Part shown: in pieces, positions 49,506 to 58,301 of the stretch | Layout of the letters: each line of letters starts with the position of its first letter | Numbering within the stretch: the stretch's first letter is position 1 | DNA from: Microbacterium terricola | Lineage (GTDB): Bacteria > Actinomycetota > Actinomycetes > Actinomycetales > Microbacteriaceae | Assembly: GCF_027943945.1 (NCBI RefSeq) | Contig: NZ_AP027141.1 | Coordinates: forward strand, 1,860,001-1,924,000 | Direction: 5' to 3' | DNA: 64,000 nt | Made by a program: the position numbers and the translations under genes | Notes under the pieces: generated by a model | Database searches by the model: none | The model's input: only the letters and a program-made list of their open reading frames with translations | Told to the model about the DNA's origin: nothing

Positions 49506-50825
49506 TCAGTACCAGAAGCTCAGCCGCGGGCTCTCGTGCCACGCGAATGTGCGCGCGAGAGCCACCACATCCGACGCGCGCAGGCGCCCGGCGGTGGCGA
49601 GCGCCGCAGCGGAGACGCCGCCCAGATACAGGGCCGAGAGCTCCGCCGTGCCCAGCTGGACGCGCACCGCGCCCTCGGGGGCGTCCCCCTCCCACGGTGA
49701 CACCGCTCCCGCGCCGTCCGCGTCGACCCGCAGCACCCAGCGGCCTCCGCCGATGCCGAGCGGGTCGGCCACGTCGAGCGCGAAGACGCCGGCAGCGCCG
49801 TAGCGCCGTGCTGTGAGGGCGGCCGGCACGTCGAGCACCCGGACGTACTGATGGTCGCGCACCGTGATCACGGCGGCCCGCTGGTCGGCGATCATCCACA
49901 GCAGCGGCTCGTCCAGCGAGAGCTCGCTGGCGCGCACCTCGCCGATCAGGTCGAGCTGCAGGAAGAACCGCCACAGGCCCGCGTACGCGTCGTCGTCCCC
50001 CGCGAGCAGCAGGTGGACGTGCGCGATCGACTTCGTGAAGTCGTCGTGGTTCTCCTCCACCGAGTAGACCGCGACCCCGGTCACGTCGCCGTCGAGGCCC
50101 GCGTACTGCACGGCGCGGACCTTGCCCGGATCCTCCGCGTCGGGGCGCGTGCGCGCGAGCCGATCCCAGTGGCCGCCGGGCATCTCGATCTCCCCCGCCC
50201 TGCGGGTGCGCCCTCGTTCGTGCACCTGCGGGGCGAGCTCGCGCCACCGCTCCCGCGAGATGAAGTCCACGCGGCCGGGGGCGGCGGGCCCGGTCCAGCC
50301 GGCGCGGCGTGTCTCGATGCGCAGCGACACGGCGGCAGCGGCCGAGGCGAACCCGTAGCGGCCGTAGAGAGTGGACTCGCTGACCGTGAGGACGGCGACG
50401 GGCACGCCGAGTGCGTCCGCGGCGCGCAGCTCGCCCTCCATCATCGCCCGGGCGATGCCGCGCCGGTGGTGGGTGGGCGCGACCGTGACCGAGCTGATGG
50501 CGCAGGACGGGATGCTGGTGCCCCCCGGCACCGTGAGCTCACTCACCCACGAGGCGAAGGTGCCCACCGGCACGGTCGGCTCCGGTGCGCTGTCGTCGAA
50601 CACGCCGATCAGCCGCCGCTGGCCGAGCCGCTCGAACGCGGCGGCGCGGTGCAGATCGCTGCGCTCGCCGTCGAGGAAGCCGCGCGCGACCGCATCCAGC
50701 CAGGAGCCGAAGCCCGGTCGGTCGTCGTTCGGCACGCGCGTCAGCCGCAGGCCCCGGTCGGCCAAGGCCGCCGCTGCGGCGCCGTCCACCGGCCCGTCGT
50801 GGTGGGTGCGCACGAGATCGTCCAT
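49506..50825 (-). CDS. Eis-like GNAT N-acetyltransferase
   Basis: This 439-residue protein has the three-part Eis layout: an N-terminal GNAT domain with the acetyl-CoA motif ISSVTVAPTHHRRGIARAMM, a second GNAT-like domain and a C-terminal SCP2-like domain. The chain ends in PRLSFWY; in Eis the C-terminal carboxylate acts in catalysis. Eis of M. tuberculosis acetylates aminoglycosides and host proteins; here the substrate is unknown, so a resistance role is only possible. It lies 26 bp downstream of ispE. Confidence 0.87.
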   Translation of the reverse strand: MDDLVRTHHDGPVDGAAAAALADRGLRLTRVPNDDRPGFGSWLDAVARGFLDGERSDLHRAAAFERLGQRRLIGVFDDSAPEPTVPVGTFASWVSELTVPGGTSIPSCAISSVTVAPTHHRRGIARAMMEGELRAADALGVPVAVLTVSESTLYGRYGFASAAAAVSLRIETRRAGWTGPAAPGRVDFISRERWRELAPQVHERGRTRRAGEIEMPGGHWDRLARTRPDAEDPGKVRAVQYAGLDGDVTGVAVYSVEENHDDFTKSIAHVHLLLAGDDDAYAGLWRFFLQLDLIGEVRASELSLDEPLLWMIADQRAAVITVRDHQYVRVLDVPAALTARRYGAAGVFALDVADPLGIGGGRWVLRVDADGAGAVSPWEGDAPEGAVRVQLGTAELSALYLGGVSAAALATAGRLRASDVVALARTFAWHESPRLSFWY

Positions 50826-50851
50826 GGTCGCTCCGTTCTGGGGGGGGTCGG

Positions 50852-51781
50852 TCAGACCGGCATGACGCGCGCGCCCGGCACCGGTCCGTGCACGTGCAGG
50901 GCGGGGTGGCGGGCCGCGGCGAGGGTCACCTGCAGCTCGAGGGCCTCCTCGGCGCCGCCGGCGAGGAAGGCGAGCGTCGGCCCCGATCCGGACACGAGGC
51001 CGGCGAGCGCACCCGAGCGCTCCGCGGTCTCGAGCACGTCGCGCAGTTCGGGGCGGGTCGAGAGCGCTGCGGCCTGCAGGTCGTTGCGCACGTAGGCGGC
51101 GAGCGCCACGGCGTCGCCGGCCCGGAGGGCGTGCAGCACCCCGGGGTCGACGGCGGGAACGCGCGGCGCAGGGGCGATGTCGGGCCCTGCGCGCAGCTCG
51201 TCGAGGCGGCGGTAGACCTCGGGGGTCGACAGGCCCTCCTCCGATGTCACGATGACCCAGTCGAAGCGCCCCTTCGCCAGCGCAGGGCTGAGCTGGTCAC
51301 CGCGGCCGGTGCCGATGGCGGTGCCGCCCATGAGCGCGAACGGCACATCCGCGCCGAGCCGGGCGGCGAGGCGGTGCAGCCCGTGCGTGCCGAGCTCCGC
51401 GCCCCAGAGCGCGTCGCAGGCGACGAGGGCGGCGGCGGCATCCGCCGAGCCTCCGCCCATCCCGCCCGCGACGGGGACGTGCTTGACGATGTCGAGGTGC
51501 ACGCCGCCGTCGTGGCCGATCTCCTTCGCGACCAGCCGCGCCGCCCGGAGCGCGAGATTGCGGTCGTCGGCGGGAACGCCGGTCACATCGACGGTGCCGG
51601 AGATCGACACCGTGAAGTCGCGTGCCGGCTCCGCCCAGACGTCCTCGTACAGCGAGACGGCCTGGTACGCCGATGCCACGTCGTGGTACCCGTCGGCCTG
51701 TGCACCGCCGACTTCGAAGAAAACGTTGAGCTTGCCGGGTGCCCGCACGTGCACGCGGTCGGCGACCAGGACCTCCGTCAC
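50852..51781 (-). CDS. ispE: 4-diphosphocytidyl-2-C-methyl-D-erythritol kinase
   Basis: This 309-residue GHMP kinase catalyses the ATP step of the MEP isoprenoid pathway. Motifs are [17 protein letters not shown] at the N-terminus, the ATP loop [18 protein letters not shown], and the C-terminal [14 protein letters not shown]. The GTG start overlaps the aldo/keto reductase stop (GTGA), so it is coupled to a gene that does not belong to its pathway. Confidence 0.95.
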   Translation of the reverse strand: MTEVLVADRVHVRAPGKLNVFFEVGGAQADGYHDVASAYQAVSLYEDVWAEPARDFTVSISGTVDVTGVPADDRNLALRAARLVAKEIGHDGGVHLDIVKHVPVAGGMGGGSADAAAALVACDALWGAELGTHGLHRLAARLGADVPFALMGGTAIGTGRGDQLSPALAKGRFDWVIVTSEEGLSTPEVYRRLDELRAGPDIAPAPRVPAVDPGVLHALRAGDAVALAAYVRNDLQAAALSTRPELRDVLETAERSGALAGLVSGSGPTLAFLAGGAEEALELQVTLAAARHPALHVHGPVPGARVMPV

Positions 51782-52845
51782 AGCTGTGCCGACTCAGCCC
51801 ACAGGTCGACGTCGATGCCGTCCGAGAGGGAGTCGATCTGCTCCAGCTCCTCGGCCGAGAAGCCGGGACCGGTCAGCGCCGCGATGTTCTCGTCGAGCTG
51901 TGCGGGGCGGCTCGCGCCGATGAGCGCCGAGGCGACCACGCCGTCGCGCAGGACCCACTGGATCGCCAGCTGCGCGAGCGTCTGCCCGCGCTCCTTCGCG
52001 ATGACGTCGAGTCCGCGCAGCGTCGCCAGCCCGTGCGCGGAGAGCTGCTGCTGCGGCAGCGACGAGCGCTGCTGCGCGCGCTGCGCCGTGCCGTCGCCGA
52101 GGTACTTGTCGGTGAGCAGCCCCTGCGCGAGCGGGGTGAACGCGATCGCGCCCATGCCCTCCTGCTTCAGCACGCCGCTCAGGCCGTCCTCGACCCAGCG
52201 ATTCAGGATCGAGTAGGCGGGCTGGTGGATCACCAGGGGCGTGCCCAGGTCGCGCGCGACGGCCGCGGCGACCGCGGTGCGCTCCGCGCTGTACGACGAG
52301 ATGCCGACGTACAGCGCCTTGCCCTGCCGCACCAGCGTGTCGAGCGCCCCGATGGTCTCCTCGATGGGGGTGACCGGGTCGACCCGGTGCGAGTAGAAGA
52401 TGTCGACGTAGTCGAGGCCCATGCGCGTGAGCGACTGCTCGGCGCTGGCGAGGATGTACTTGCGGCTGGCGAGGTCGCCATACGGACCGGGCCACATGTC
52501 CCATCCGGCCTTCGACGAGATGATCAGCTCATCGCGGTACGGGCGGAAGTCCTCGGCGAAGATGCGGCCGAAGTTCTTCTCGGCCGAGCCGTATGGCGGG
52601 CCGTAGTTGTTGGCCAGGTCGAAGTGGGTGATACCCCGGTCGAACGCGTGGCGCAGCAGCGTGCGCTGGTTGTCGATCGGGATGTTGTCGCCGAAGTTCC
52701 ACCACAGCCCGAGCGACAGCGGCGGCAGGTACAGTCCCGAGGTGCCGACCTGGCGGTACTCGGTGCTCGCGTAGCGGTCGTCGGCGGCCGCGTAGGGCCG
52801 GTGGATATCGGCGACGTCGGGGCGGAAGCGCGGTGCGTCGGTCAT
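51778..52845 (-). CDS. Aldo/keto reductase (YghZ/GpR-like)
   Basis: This 355-residue NADPH-dependent reductase has the AKR TIM barrel: [32 protein letters not shown] with the catalytic Asp/Tyr, and [16 protein letters not shown] holding the lysine. YFSHR-like [14 protein letters not shown] follows. It is closest in layout to E. coli YghZ, which reduces L-glyceraldehyde 3-phosphate and methylglyoxal; the true substrate is unknown. TAGGGT lies six bases before the ATG and shares TAG with the rsmA stop. Confidence 0.9.
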   Translation of the reverse strand: MTDAPRFRPDVADIHRPYAAADDRYASTEYRQVGTSGLYLPPLSLGLWWNFGDNIPIDNQRTLLRHAFDRGITHFDLANNYGPPYGSAEKNFGRIFAEDFRPYRDELIISSKAGWDMWPGPYGDLASRKYILASAEQSLTRMGLDYVDIFYSHRVDPVTPIEETIGALDTLVRQGKALYVGISSYSAERTAVAAAVARDLGTPLVIHQPAYSILNRWVEDGLSGVLKQEGMGAIAFTPLAQGLLTDKYLGDGTAQRAQQRSSLPQQQLSAHGLATLRGLDVIAKERGQTLAQLAIQWVLRDGVVASALIGASRPAQLDENIAALTGPGFSAEELEQIDSLSDGIDVDLWAESAQL

Positions 52846-52851
52846 CCTTCG

Positions 52852-52857
52852 ACCCTA
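52852..52857 (-). promoter_or_regulatory. Predicted -10 box built on the rsmA stop codon
   Basis: The TAG stop of rsmA starts TAGGGT, followed by CGAAGG and the ATG of the aldo/keto reductase. This gives a leaderless internal promoter for the reductase-ispE pair. Confidence 0.5.
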
Positions 52858-53712
52858 GCGAGCGAGCGGGCCCGCCGCGCGGGCGATGCGCACGAAGTCG
52901 TCGACCCCGAGCTCCTCGCCGCGGGCCGTGGGTACGACGCCTGCGGCGACGAGGATGTCGGATGCTGCGGCCGCCGACCCGCCGAGCACGCTCGACAGTG
53001 CCTGACGCAGCATCTTGCGCCGCTGCTGGAAGGCGGCGTCGACGATCGCGAAGGTGCGGCGGCGCTCGTCCTCGTCGGTGCGCGGCTCGGCGTCGCGGCG
53101 GAACGCGACCAGCACGCTGTCGACGTTGGGCACCGGCCAAAACACCTGGCGCGAGACCGTGCCGGCCAGCCGCCACGGGCCGTACCAGGCCGCCTTCACG
53201 CTCGGTGCGCCGTAGACCTTCGACCCTGGTGGGGCGGCCAGGCGCTCGCCCACCTCGGCCTGCACCATCACGACGCCGCGCTGCAGGTGCGGGAAGGTCT
53301 CCAGGAAATGCAGCAGCACCGGGACGCTCACGTTGTAGGGCAGGTTCGCGACCAGCACGCTGGGCTCGCCCGGCAGCTCCGACACGCGCAGCGCATCGGC
53401 GTCGACGACGGTCAAGGCGTCGGGGGCGACGCCGTGCGCCGCGGCCGTCTCCGGCAGCCGGGCGGCCAGGCGGTGGTCGATCTCGACGGCGGTGACCGCG
53501 GCCCCGGTCTCCAGGATCGCGAGCGTGAGCGATCCGAGCCCTGGCCCCACCTCGACGACGTGCTCCCCGGTTTGCACGCCGGCGACCTGCACGATCTTGC
53601 GCACGGTGTTGGCGTCGACGACGAAGTTCTGCCCGAGCTTCTTGGTCGGCGTCACGTCGAGTTCAGCGGCGAGCGCGCGGATCTCGCCGGCGCCGAGGAG
53701 GGTCACGGGCAT
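52855..53712 (-). CDS. rsmA: 16S rRNA (adenine1518/1519-N6) dimethyltransferase
   Basis: This 285-residue enzyme dimethylates two adenines near the 3' end of 16S rRNA in late 30S assembly. Motifs are [21 protein letters not shown] motif [24 protein letters not shown] and the catalytic [15 protein letters not shown]. The C-terminal helical domain is present. TAGGGT lies six bases before the ATG, predicting a leaderless mRNA. In related genomes it is next to tatD or rpfB; here an 8.7-kb block separates it from tatD. Confidence 0.96.
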   Translation of the reverse strand: MPVTLLGAGEIRALAAELDVTPTKKLGQNFVVDANTVRKIVQVAGVQTGEHVVEVGPGLGSLTLAILETGAAVTAVEIDHRLAARLPETAAAHGVAPDALTVVDADALRVSELPGEPSVLVANLPYNVSVPVLLHFLETFPHLQRGVVMVQAEVGERLAAPPGSKVYGAPSVKAAWYGPWRLAGTVSRQVFWPVPNVDSVLVAFRRDAEPRTDEDERRRTFAIVDAAFQQRRKMLRQALSSVLGGSAAAASDILVAAGVVPTARGEELGVDDFVRIARAAGPLAR

Positions 53713-53718
53713 GCGTTC

Positions 53719-53724
53719 ACCCTA
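53719..53724 (-). promoter_or_regulatory. Predicted -10 box of leaderless rsmA promoter
   Basis: TAGGGT on the minus strand is followed by GAACGC and the rsmA ATG. It lies in the 147-bp gap shared with the divergent exopolysaccharide operon. Confidence 0.5.
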
Positions 53725-53859
53725 CCCAGTCGGCATCCAGCCAATCGTCACGCGACGTTCACAGAGCGGGTACCCCGCCGTCGCGCGCCGCGCACATCAT
53801 GGGGGTTCAGGCGTCGACGTGGCCGCGGAGGAAGCACCGACATCACTCCGGGGGGAAAG

Positions 53860-55575
53860 ATGCCGATCACCCGACCACCCACACAGCTCACCCGATTCGA
53901 CCGCGGCGGACGCGTCGTCCGCGTCAGCGAGACCTCCGCACTGTTCGTGCTGGTCTCGGTGCTCGCCACCCTCGGGGTGGTCGCGTACGCGCTGTTCCTG
54001 CTCAACCCGGCGAACCGCGGCGACCTGCTGCCCTACAGTCTCGTGCTCATCGCCGAGACGGTGCTGGTCGTGCAGGCGCTGCTGTCGATGTGGACGATCC
54101 TGTCCTCGGGGTACGAGCCGCGGGACTTCGCGTACCACGAGGCCCGCAGGACCCTGCTCGCAGACGGCGACGACACCGTCCGGCTCGGCGGCAGGGAGGT
54201 GCTCGTCGACGTCTACATCACGGCGTACGGCGAAGACCTCGACACCATCAGGCGGACCGTGGCTGCCGCGGTGGCGATGCGCGGCGCGCACCGCACCTGG
54301 GTGCTCGACGACGGGCGCTCGGACGCGCTCAAGGACGCCACGGCGGAGCTCGGCGCCTGGTACATCCGCCGGCTCAGCTCGAACGGCGCGAAGGCCGGCA
54401 ATATCAACCACGCACTGTCGGCCACCACGGGCGAGTTCTTCGCGGTCTTCGATGCGGACTTCGTCCCCGACCCGGACTTCCTGGTCGAGACGGTGCCGTT
54501 CTTCACGGACGACAACGTGGCGTTCGTGCAGACCCCGCAGGCGTACGGCAACCTGCACACGGTCATCGCGCGCGGCGCCGCCTTCATGCAGACGGTGTTC
54601 TACCGGTTCGTCCAGCGCGGCCGCAACCGCTTCAACGCGGCCTTCTGCGTCGGCACGAACGTCATCTTCCGCCGTGCGGCGATCGACGACATCGGCGGCA
54701 TCCACACGGACTCGAAGTCGGAGGATGTCTGGACCGCGCTGTCGTTGCACGAACGGGGCTGGCGCTCGGTCTACATCGCCGACATCCTCGCCGTCGGCGA
54801 GGCGCCCGAGACGATCGAGGCGTACAGCAAGCAGCAGCTGCGCTGGGCGACAGGCGGCTTCGAGATCCTGTTGACGCACAATCCGCTCAGCCCGCGTCGA
54901 CGGCTGACGGGCGACCAGCGCGTGCAGTACTTCGTGACGGCGACGTTCTACCTCACCGGCATCTGCCCGCTGCTGCTCCTGCTCGTGCCGCCGCTGGAGA
55001 TCTACTTCGACCTCCGCCCGATGAACCTCACCATCACGGCGGTGACGTGGGCGCTGTACTACGCGGGCTTCTACCTCATGCAGGTCGTGCTGGCGTGGTT
55101 CGTGGTCGGGTCGTTCCGGTGGGAGACGCTCACGCTCGCGACGGTCTCGTTCCCGATCTACACGAAGGCGCTCTGGAACGTGATCACCGGGAAGGACGTC
55201 GGCTGGCATGTCACCGGGTCGGCGTCCCACAGGTCGCCGTTCGAGTTCATCGTGCCGCAGGTGCTGTTCTTCGTGTTCCTCGCCCTGACCTCGGTGGTCG
55301 CGATCTGGCGGGATCTGCAGAACGGCACGCCCACGCTCGCGACGGCATGGAACCTCACGAACACCGTGATCCTCGGGGCGTTCATCGGCGCCGCGTTCCG
55401 CGAGCAGCACCTGGTGCGCCACCCGCAGCGGGTGCTCTCGACGTCGCCCCCCGCCGAGACGCCCGAGCTCGTCACGATCGTCGCCAGGCCGCTGCCTGTC
55501 CCCGCCGTCCCTGACGAGGTGCTCGTGGGACGTGCCGCCGCACGGGCCGCCATCGCCGAGCGGAGCATCGCATGA
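53860..55575 (+). CDS. Membrane GT2 processive glycosyltransferase (cellulose/curdlan synthase-like)
   Basis: This 571-residue protein has two N-terminal transmembrane helices (about 27-48 and 57-82), a cytoplasmic GT-A domain (about 112-330) and about four to five C-terminal helices. The processive-synthase residues are all present: VLDDGRSD (149-156), DAD (198-200), SED (287-289) and QQLRW (325-329), with the FCVGTN acceptor segment. There is no PilZ domain. It should polymerise and thread a beta-glucan through the membrane, using UDP-sugar; beta-1,3 linkage is inferred only from the GH81 neighbour. The ATG 53860 has GGGGGGAAAG. It overlaps the next gene by 4 bp. Confidence 0.9.
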   Translation: MPITRPPTQLTRFDRGGRVVRVSETSALFVLVSVLATLGVVAYALFLLNPANRGDLLPYSLVLIAETVLVVQALLSMWTILSSGYEPRDFAYHEARRTLLADGDDTVRLGGREVLVDVYITAYGEDLDTIRRTVAAAVAMRGAHRTWVLDDGRSDALKDATAELGAWYIRRLSSNGAKAGNINHALSATTGEFFAVFDADFVPDPDFLVETVPFFTDDNVAFVQTPQAYGNLHTVIARGAAFMQTVFYRFVQRGRNRFNAAFCVGTNVIFRRAAIDDIGGIHTDSKSEDVWTALSLHERGWRSVYIADILAVGEAPETIEAYSKQQLRWATGGFEILLTHNPLSPRRRLTGDQRVQYFVTATFYLTGICPLLLLLVPPLEIYFDLRPMNLTITAVTWALYYAGFYLMQVVLAWFVVGSFRWETLTLATVSFPIYTKALWNVITGKDVGWHVTGSASHRSPFEFIVPQVLFFVFLALTSVVAIWRDLQNGTPTLATAWNLTNTVILGAFIGAAFREQHLVRHPQRVLSTSPPAETPELVTIVARPLPVPAVPDEVLVGRAAARAAIAERSIA

Positions 55576-56303
55576 CCTGGGGCGCCCGCATCCGGCTCCT
55601 CCTCGGGTTGCTGGTCGTGTTCGCGATCGTCGCCGCGTGCACGCTCGTGTTCACGCAGCGCCAGTCGAGGGCCGAGAGCCGGTCGGCGTCGATCACCGCC
55701 GAGTCGTTCACGGTCGGCAGCGCCTACCCGGGCACGGTGACGACCATGGACGCCGCAGTCGGCGACGAGGTCGAGGAGGGCGAGACGCTGTTCGAGGTGC
55801 GCAGTCCGCAGCTGGCGCGCGACCTCGAATCCGACGTCGTCACCGCGGACGACCTCGGCATGCCGGTCGACGACGACGGCACCTACGCCATCGTCTCGAC
55901 CGTGGACGGCACGCTCTCGGAGGTGCTCGCCCCGGTGGGCGACTTCGTGCAGGGCGGCGAGGTGCTCGCGACCATCAACCGGGCGGGCACCCTGGCCGTG
56001 GCCGCCGAGTTCGTGCTGACCCCGCGGGACTACGGCCGCATCGGCGAGGGCTCGAGCGTCGAGGTGTCGCTGCCGGACGATCAGGTCGTCACCGGCACCG
56101 TGAGCACCATCGACGTCGACACGGTCGACGGCCAGGCGAGCTCGACGATCGTCATCGACAGCAAGGCCCTCGCCGCCGAGCCGATCGGGGGTCTCTACCA
56201 GCCGGGCACGCCGGTCACGGCGACCCTCCAGCTGCGCGATGACGGCCCGCTCGCGGGTGCCGCCGATGCGGCGCGCGACTTCCTGCGCAAGGTCGGGTGG
56301 TGA
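55572..56303 (+). CDS. Membrane-anchored lipoyl/HlyD-like periplasmic adaptor protein
   Basis: This 243-residue protein has one N-terminal transmembrane helix (about 8-29) and an outside region made of barrel-sandwich (biotinyl-lipoyl-like) and beta-barrel parts. Two lipoyl-type hairpins are visible: TTMDAAVGDEVEEGETLFEV (about 57-76) and LSEVLAPVGDFVQGGEVLAT (about 115-134). There is no long helical hairpin. Such domains occur in HlyD adaptors and in the Alg44 copolymerase of alginate synthesis. Its ATG overlaps the GT2 stop, and its stop overlaps the GH81 start, so it most likely works with the synthase during polymer export. Confidence 0.82.
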   Translation: MTWGARIRLLLGLLVVFAIVAACTLVFTQRQSRAESRSASITAESFTVGSAYPGTVTTMDAAVGDEVEEGETLFEVRSPQLARDLESDVVTADDLGMPVDDDGTYAIVSTVDGTLSEVLAPVGDFVQGGEVLATINRAGTLAVAAEFVLTPRDYGRIGEGSSVEVSLPDDQVVTGTVSTIDVDTVDGQASSTIVIDSKALAAEPIGGLYQPGTPVTATLQLRDDGPLAGAADAARDFLRKVGW

Positions 56304-58291
56304 GCATCCGAGGCGGACGACGGATGCTGCGCCTCACCGCGATCGCCGCGGCGGCTGTGCTGTTGGGCGGCTGCACGGCGGCGGGCACCGACGCGGACAC
56401 CGACGCGGGCCCCTCCGCCGCGCCGCTCGCCGACGTGCCGATGCAGCGCACCGCCACCCTCGACATGAGCAGGCTCGCCGAGGGGGTCACGCCGCCGACC
56501 AACCGCTGGTACTCGGGCCTCGCGTTCGGCGCCGACCCGCAGCCGGTGTACCCGTACCCCCTCGCGTTCGCCGCGTCGGCCGACGGCTTCGCGGTGGACC
56601 TGCCCCCGGTCACAGCGAGCGCGACCACGGTGTCCGCGCTGTTCGCCGGCGGTCTGGGCGTCGACCTCGCGGCCACCGGCTTCCAGGTCGTGCGCGCGGA
56701 TCCCGTCTCGGTCACGCTGCGCTACTCGGACGGCGACGGCGCGATCGGCGACGTCACCGTCGCGGAGGGCTGGCCCGTCGTCGGGTTCACCGCCGCACGC
56801 GACGCCACCCTCACCCCGGCCGCTGCCCTCACGCCCTCGGGAGACGGGGTGTGGGCTGCTTCTGCCGACGAGACGTCCTTCGGCGTGACGGCTCCCGGCG
56901 CCGAGTGGGACGGCGGCGGCCTCCACGTCGCCGTCGGCGCGAGCGCGCAGTGGTTCGCCGTGCCCGCCGATTCCACACTGGCGGCGTGGACGGCGGCCCT
57001 GTCAGCACCGGTGGACGCCGTCGCCGTCTCCCACTCGACGACGGCCGAGACGGCCACGACCACCCTGGAGTACGAGGGCACCTCCGCGACCGTGCTCGTC
57101 CCGTTCGCCGGACGCGACGGCGCGGACGACTGCGGACTCGGCAGCTTCCCGACCGCCTACGGCACCGCATCCGCCTGCGCCGCGACCGGGCTCGAATGGG
57201 ACGTGCCGCGGCTGGAAGCCCGCGATGCGTACGACCTCGCCCGGCTGGACGAGTCGGAGCGCGCGCGTCTCGCCACGCAGATCGACGCCGACCTCGCCGC
57301 CACCGGGCCGCTCCCGGTGGACACCTACTACGGCGGCAAGGCGCTCGCGCGGCTCGGCGATCTGCTCTCCCTCGCCCGTTCGATCGGGGCCGATGCGCTG
57401 GCTGACGAGGTGGCCGACCGGCTCGACGAGGAGCTCGCGCCCTGGATCCAGGCGGACGGGTGCGCGACACGCACCGCGCAGTGCGTCACCTACGACGACG
57501 CCCTGCACCTCGTGGTCGGGCGCGAGCCCTCGTTCGGCTCCGAGGAGGGCAACGACCACCACTTCCACTACGGGCACTTCCTGCTCGCGGCCGCGGCCCT
57601 CGCCGAGCACCGCCCCTCCGCCGCCGCCGCGCTCGCCCCCGTGATCGACCTCCTCGCCGCCGACATCGCCACCGGCGCCGACGACCCCGACCTGCCCGCG
57701 CTGCGGGTCTTCGACCCCTACCGCGGCCACTCGTGGGCGTCCGGCCCCGCGCCGTTCGCCGACGGCAACAACCAGGAGTCCAGCTCCGAGGCCGTCGCGG
57801 CGTGGAACGGCCTCGCGCTGTGGGCGCAGGTGCGCAGCGACGACGCCCTGGCGGCGACGGCGGAATGGATGCTGTCGGCCGAGGCCGAGGCCGCCCGCAC
57901 ACTCTGGCTGGAGCCGAAGGATCTCGCCGACGGGTACGAACACGGGATCGTCTCGCTGAGCTGGGGCGGCAAGCGCGACTACGCCACCTGGTTCAGCGCC
58001 GAGCCCTCGGCGATCCTCGGCATCCAGCTGCTGCCGATGGGTCCGCTCGCCCAGGAGTACCTCGCCGGCGACCCCGATCGGATCGCGCGGAACGTCGCGG
58101 AGGCGGGGGGCGCAGCATCCTTCCGTGGACCACTGGGCGACTACGTACTGATGTACTCCGCCCTCGCCGGCGCCGACGCGCTCGCCGTCGCGCAGGCCGC
58201 GCTGGCCGACCTGCCCGACGACGCCATCGACGACGGGAACTCCCGCTCGGCGATGCAGGCGTGGGTCGCCGCCGTCCACCTCGGTGGCTAG
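56300..58291 (+). CDS. GH81 endo-beta-1,3-glucanase lipoprotein
   Basis: This 663-residue protein has a lipoprotein signal ending in LLGGC (about residue 26), then a GH81 domain spanning the rest. Family motifs include TNRWYSGLAFG near the N-terminus, EGNDHHFHYGHFLLAAAAL with the probable catalytic Asp, PYRGHSWASGPAPFADGNNQESSSEA with the probable catalytic Glu, and YATWFSAEPSAILGIQLLP. GH81 enzymes invert and cut beta-1,3-glucan. The GTG 56300 overlaps the upstream stop (GTGA); ATG 56324 is a possible alternative start. An outside-anchored glucanase in a synthase operon suggests chain release or length control. Confidence 0.88.
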   Translation: MSIRGGRRMLRLTAIAAAAVLLGGCTAAGTDADTDAGPSAAPLADVPMQRTATLDMSRLAEGVTPPTNRWYSGLAFGADPQPVYPYPLAFAASADGFAVDLPPVTASATTVSALFAGGLGVDLAATGFQVVRADPVSVTLRYSDGDGAIGDVTVAEGWPVVGFTAARDATLTPAAALTPSGDGVWAASADETSFGVTAPGAEWDGGGLHVAVGASAQWFAVPADSTLAAWTAALSAPVDAVAVSHSTTAETATTTLEYEGTSATVLVPFAGRDGADDCGLGSFPTAYGTASACAATGLEWDVPRLEARDAYDLARLDESERARLATQIDADLAATGPLPVDTYYGGKALARLGDLLSLARSIGADALADEVADRLDEELAPWIQADGCATRTAQCVTYDDALHLVVGREPSFGSEEGNDHHFHYGHFLLAAAALAEHRPSAAAALAPVIDLLAADIATGADDPDLPALRVFDPYRGHSWASGPAPFADGNNQESSSEAVAAWNGLALWAQVRSDDALAATAEWMLSAEAEAARTLWLEPKDLADGYEHGIVSLSWGGKRDYATWFSAEPSAILGIQLLPMGPLAQEYLAGDPDRIARNVAEAGGAASFRGPLGDYVLMYSALAGADALAVAQAALADLPDDAIDDGNSRSAMQAWVAAVHLGG

Positions 58292-58294
58292 TGT
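58289..58294 (+). promoter_or_regulatory. Predicted -10 box built on the GH81 stop codon
   Basis: The TAG stop of the GH81 gene forms the start of TAGTGT, followed by seven bases and the GTG of the sugar porter at 58302. Confidence 0.4.
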
Positions 58295-58301
58295 GACAGG
58301 A

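Noticed and set aside
49506..50825. Calling the Eis-like protein an aminoglycoside resistance gene
   Set aside because: The fold is recognisable but substrate specificity cannot be read from sequence, and no resistance context is present.
53797..55422. A 541-codon minus-strand frame opposite the GT2 gene
   Set aside because: Low-complexity charged composition; the plus strand carries the conserved GT2 residues.
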